A DNA stretch of 64,000 nucleotides from Dermanyssus gallinae (Eukaryota; Arthropoda; Arachnida; Mesostigmata; Dermanyssidae), in contig QVRM01002466.1 in NCBI GenBank assembly GCA_003439945.1, positions 719,501 to 783,500 of the forward strand, in the 5' to 3' direction. Below, piece after piece: positions 61,891 through 64,000 of the stretch. The notes under the pieces were generated by a model, which saw only the letters and a list, made by a program, of their open reading frames with translations, was not told the DNA's origin and did no database searches. Position 1 is the first letter of the stretch. Each line of letters starts with the position of its first letter. The position numbers and the translations under genes are program-made.

Positions 61891-62067
61891 GTCGAGCCCG
61901 GTGGCGTAGTGGCTTAAGTCTGCGCCTTGCAACCGGAGGAGACACATAGGTGCGCGGGTTCGAGCCCCACCGTTGCACATTTGTATTTATGGGGGTCCGT
62001 CTATGAAGCAATGTGAAAAACAGTTCCGTAGACGTTAAATCTTGGCTGAGGGTCAGCCCGAAAACTT
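61891..62067 (+). repeat. tRNA-derived SINE, family A, copy 4 (best preserved)
   Basis: The most complete copy. It starts GTCGAGCCCGGTGGCGTAGT, with a pol III A box in TGGCGTAGTGG, then CTGCGCCTTGCAACCGGAGG and a B box in GGTTCGAGCCC. The tRNA-unrelated body runs GTTGCACATTTGTATTTATG to GGGTCAGCCCGAAAACTTTA. (TAG)n trinucleotides flank it on both sides (61872-61890 and about 62073-62101). Box spacing fits a tRNA-like internal promoter. Confidence 0.92.
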
Positions 62068-62199
62068 TACTTTTAGTAGTAGTACTAGTAGTAGTAGTAG
62101 TAATATTCTTAGGAGGTCTTGTTTTTCGGCGCGCAGAATTGGTATCCTCAAAATACCATTGCCGCAAGTAGCCTGGCCAAGAATCTGGCCACGAGGTCA

Positions 62200-62840
62200 C
62201 AAGGAGCGATTGGAGGCAAGAGAAGATTTTCGGAAGCAAAGTCCACTATCCTGTACGCCGCTTCAACATGGGACCAAACATCATGAAACTGAAGAGAAAT
62301 GAGAACAAACTCCTGAAAACGCAAATAAAACTGGTAATATAAATCGCAAGTGCATACAGAGGAGTAGAAATAACGGTCATTATCGCGATAGCAACGCTGA
62401 TTCTAAGGCCGAGCATAACTAAGGGATGAGCAGAACCGGTCCTTACGAAATAATAAGGCTCAAAGATAGGCAATGGCACCAGTAGACGTATCAGGAACTT
62501 GAACCCGTTAGCTCACCCCAATTGAGAAATGGTTTAGCAGAGAGTATGAAGACGTCAGTTACTATCTGACGCAGTTGACGGGGCACAGGTGCTTCCAAAA
62601 GTGCCGGCATAGTTAAGGTGCTCCGGACGTGCGTTATGTGCAACACAGGCGAGGAGAATGGTGTTCACCACACAGTTTTTATCTGTCCAGCATTTGAGGA
62701 CGTACGACAGGACTAACGGGAAATTGCGTCTCCGAACATGACAGTAACAGACTTAATTGCCGTTGTGCCGGATAGTGAGTGCAAATGGGAAGCAGGGCAT
62801 CAGATTGGCGAAGGGCATAGTGAGAAGGAAAACCGAGGTG
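62200..62840 (+). pseudogene. R1-like LINE ORF2 3' fragment with CCHC zinc knuckle
   Basis: Reading plus-strand frames in order gives STILYAASTWDQTS (near 62245), IASAYRGVEITVIIAIATLI (62340-62400), SYYLTQLTGHRCFQKCRH (62555-62610) and CVMCNTGEENGVHHTVFICP (62630-62690), a C-x2-C..H-x4-C knuckle. REIASPNMTVTDLIAVVPDS follows. This order (end of RT, A.AYRTVS-like block, YYLTQLLTGHG, CCHC knuckle) is typical of R1-clade LINE proteins. In-frame stops interrupt it. The 5' end and any poly(A)-type tail are not defined. Confidence 0.78.
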
Positions 62841-63400
62841 GAAAATTCACGAGCTGAAAGGACAACGAGATGGATTGAAGGCTAAACACCAACATTAGAG
62901 GGGAATAATAATAAACGGAGTGCACAGAAGAAGCTCCATTTTCAGCGACAAAACCGAAAGTTGTTCTGCTGAAATAATTATAACATACATTTAATAAACA
63001 TGTGGTATCATTCTTAGTATGAGAAGTAAACCCATGACACATACCTACTTTGCCAGGAATCAGGCAGACAGGTCCTGGACGTTACCTAGGGTTCCTAAGT
63101 GTTTCGCTAAGACCAGGGCCTGAAAACGTTTTATTACAGCGCTGTAGGAAAGCCACCTACTCCGCTGACAGCTCAAAAGGCGCCGCTGAGCTGTTACCTT
63201 AGACTGATAGCGGATGTTCTGTTATTTAACGGAACGCGTACACTAAAATAATATGGGTGATGGTAGATGGTAAAGCACTTTCTCGATTATTAGGACATCT
63301 GTGTTCTCCGTGTTTTTTTTTCGATAATGGCCGAATATACACCATTCCGGCAGTCATTTTTTTATAAATAAAAAAAAAAAAACATAAAAATAATTTAAGA
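62841..63400. other. No recognised gene
   Basis: Noncoding sequence with a T-run (63313-63322) and an A-run (63370-63383) directly before the SINE at 63401. Nothing else is recognisable. Confidence 0.45.
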
Positions 63401-63508
63401 ATGACCCGTGCAGGTTCTCCCGAGCCCACGAACTCCCAAATGTAAGCTTTGCCTTGCATTTGGCAAGCAATGACTTTGCCACTAAGTCACCATGCTTGGT
63501 CAAAACAA
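63401..63508 (-). repeat. tRNA-derived SINE, family B, copy 2
   Basis: On the minus strand it reads ATGGTGACTTAGTGGCAAAG (A box region), TTGCCAAATGCAAGGCAAAG and a degraded B box region TTCGTGGGCTCGGGAG. It corresponds in order to the SINE at 33075-33157. An A-rich stretch lies on its 3' side. Confidence 0.6.
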
Positions 63509-64000
63509 GTAAAAATACGTTTCCATCGTCGCCTCGGGAAGCACCCGGGCAAGAGCGAGCCAGCCCTCAATTCGACGGAGTCAGAAGAGGAGTTAGGAGG
63601 TGGGCTTCTACGGGTCTACACAAGCTGCACCTGCAGCAGAGATCTAAGCGCTCTTTTACGTAACCGGCCGGCGAACTAACGTGCAAGGACAGCCAGGGAA
63701 GACCCCCCGGCTGTCCTAAAGGCCCCCAAGAAAAACAACCAAACCGTTTTGGCGTCCAAATCGGTGCACATGAAGAAACAAAGCGGGCTGCCCAATAAGC
63801 CCTGTGCACCAGGAGGCAGGTGCCACTTCCACTCACACGAGGGCCTGGCAAAAATTATTCGCTTAATAATTTGGGAGTACGTCTAAAACGTTCGCTCTTG
63901 GGATTGGCCGTTAGCCACCTTTACGAAGGTGAGGCCCTTCGGGGCATCATAAAGAGATATCTCTATTACTTCTGCTGGCTAGGGAAAACAACTCCCTCGA
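63509..64000. other. Right-edge sequence with open frames, unidentified
   Basis: GC-richer than its surroundings. Plus-strand frames here (SPREAPGQERASPQ; a later frame from about 63680 giving RGPGKNYSLNNLGVRLKRSL and SHLYEGEALRGIIKRY) run to the window edge with one internal stop near 63798. It could be the 5' part of another retroelement or an exon cut by the window; the product is not recognisable. Confidence 0.3.

Overview
This is eukaryotic nuclear DNA. It is intron-rich and transposon-rich, with about two dozen long (TA)n arrays and no bacterial gene layout. The only recognisable host gene is the C-terminal half of a cholecystokinin/sulfakinin-type peptide GPCR. That receptor, two intact-or-nearly-intact mariner families, Tc1 and R1-like relics and tRNA-derived SINEs together suggest an arthropod. 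A parasitiform mite or another chelicerate is my guess, not a demonstration.

Host gene (+ strand). Five exon candidates join with matching splice phases: 8942-9191 (TM5 and start of the third intracellular loop, ending in a histidine run), 18610-18913 (loop, polyglutamine), 33761-33917 (end of loop, start of TM6), 34980-35158 (TM6, TM7 with NPITY, start of helix 8) and 58115-58187 (rest of helix 8, palmitoylation-type Cys). Junction phases are 1, 2, 0 and 2. The exons for TM1-TM4 must lie upstream of the window, and the end of the tail may lie downstream. A second, weaker tail exon in the same phase is at 36515-36773. The gene therefore spans at least 49 kb here, and nearly everything else is intron filled with mobile DNA.

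Layout. 0.7-2.0 kb: mariner copy 1 (terminal repeats intact, transposase truncated by a stop). 2-8.4 kb: no recognised gene. 8.4-9.4 kb: (GA)n, exon A, (TA)n. 9.5-10.5 kb: Tc1 relic and a palindromic (TA)n. 11.5-12.8 kb: a cecropia/Hsmar1-like mariner with two stops. 15.4 kb: SINE. 16.5-18.4 kb: two retroelement fragments around a foldback element. 18.6 kb: exon B. 20-26.6 kb: diverged direct repeats, an RT relic and a decayed mariner. 28.2-29.5 kb: mariner copy 3 with an intact transposase. 33.1-36.8 kb: SINEs, exons C and D, and the alternative tail exon. 37.9-39.0 kb: LINE RT relic. 40.8-42.0 kb: direct repeat. 44.7-47.1 kb: low-complexity, GC-richer island. 47.9-49.7 kb: second foldback element. 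51.3-53.0 kb: SINE and retroelement fragment. 58.1 kb: exon E. 60-63.5 kb: RT relics, SINEs and a 3' LINE fragment.

The most notable points are the long-intron receptor with a histidine/glutamine/alanine-rich third loop, two competing tail exons that would give different C-termini, a pair of mariner copies that are defective in complementary ways, two long foldback elements, and repeated placement of insertions beside or inside (TA)n arrays. All calls come from reading the sequence; no similarity search was run.
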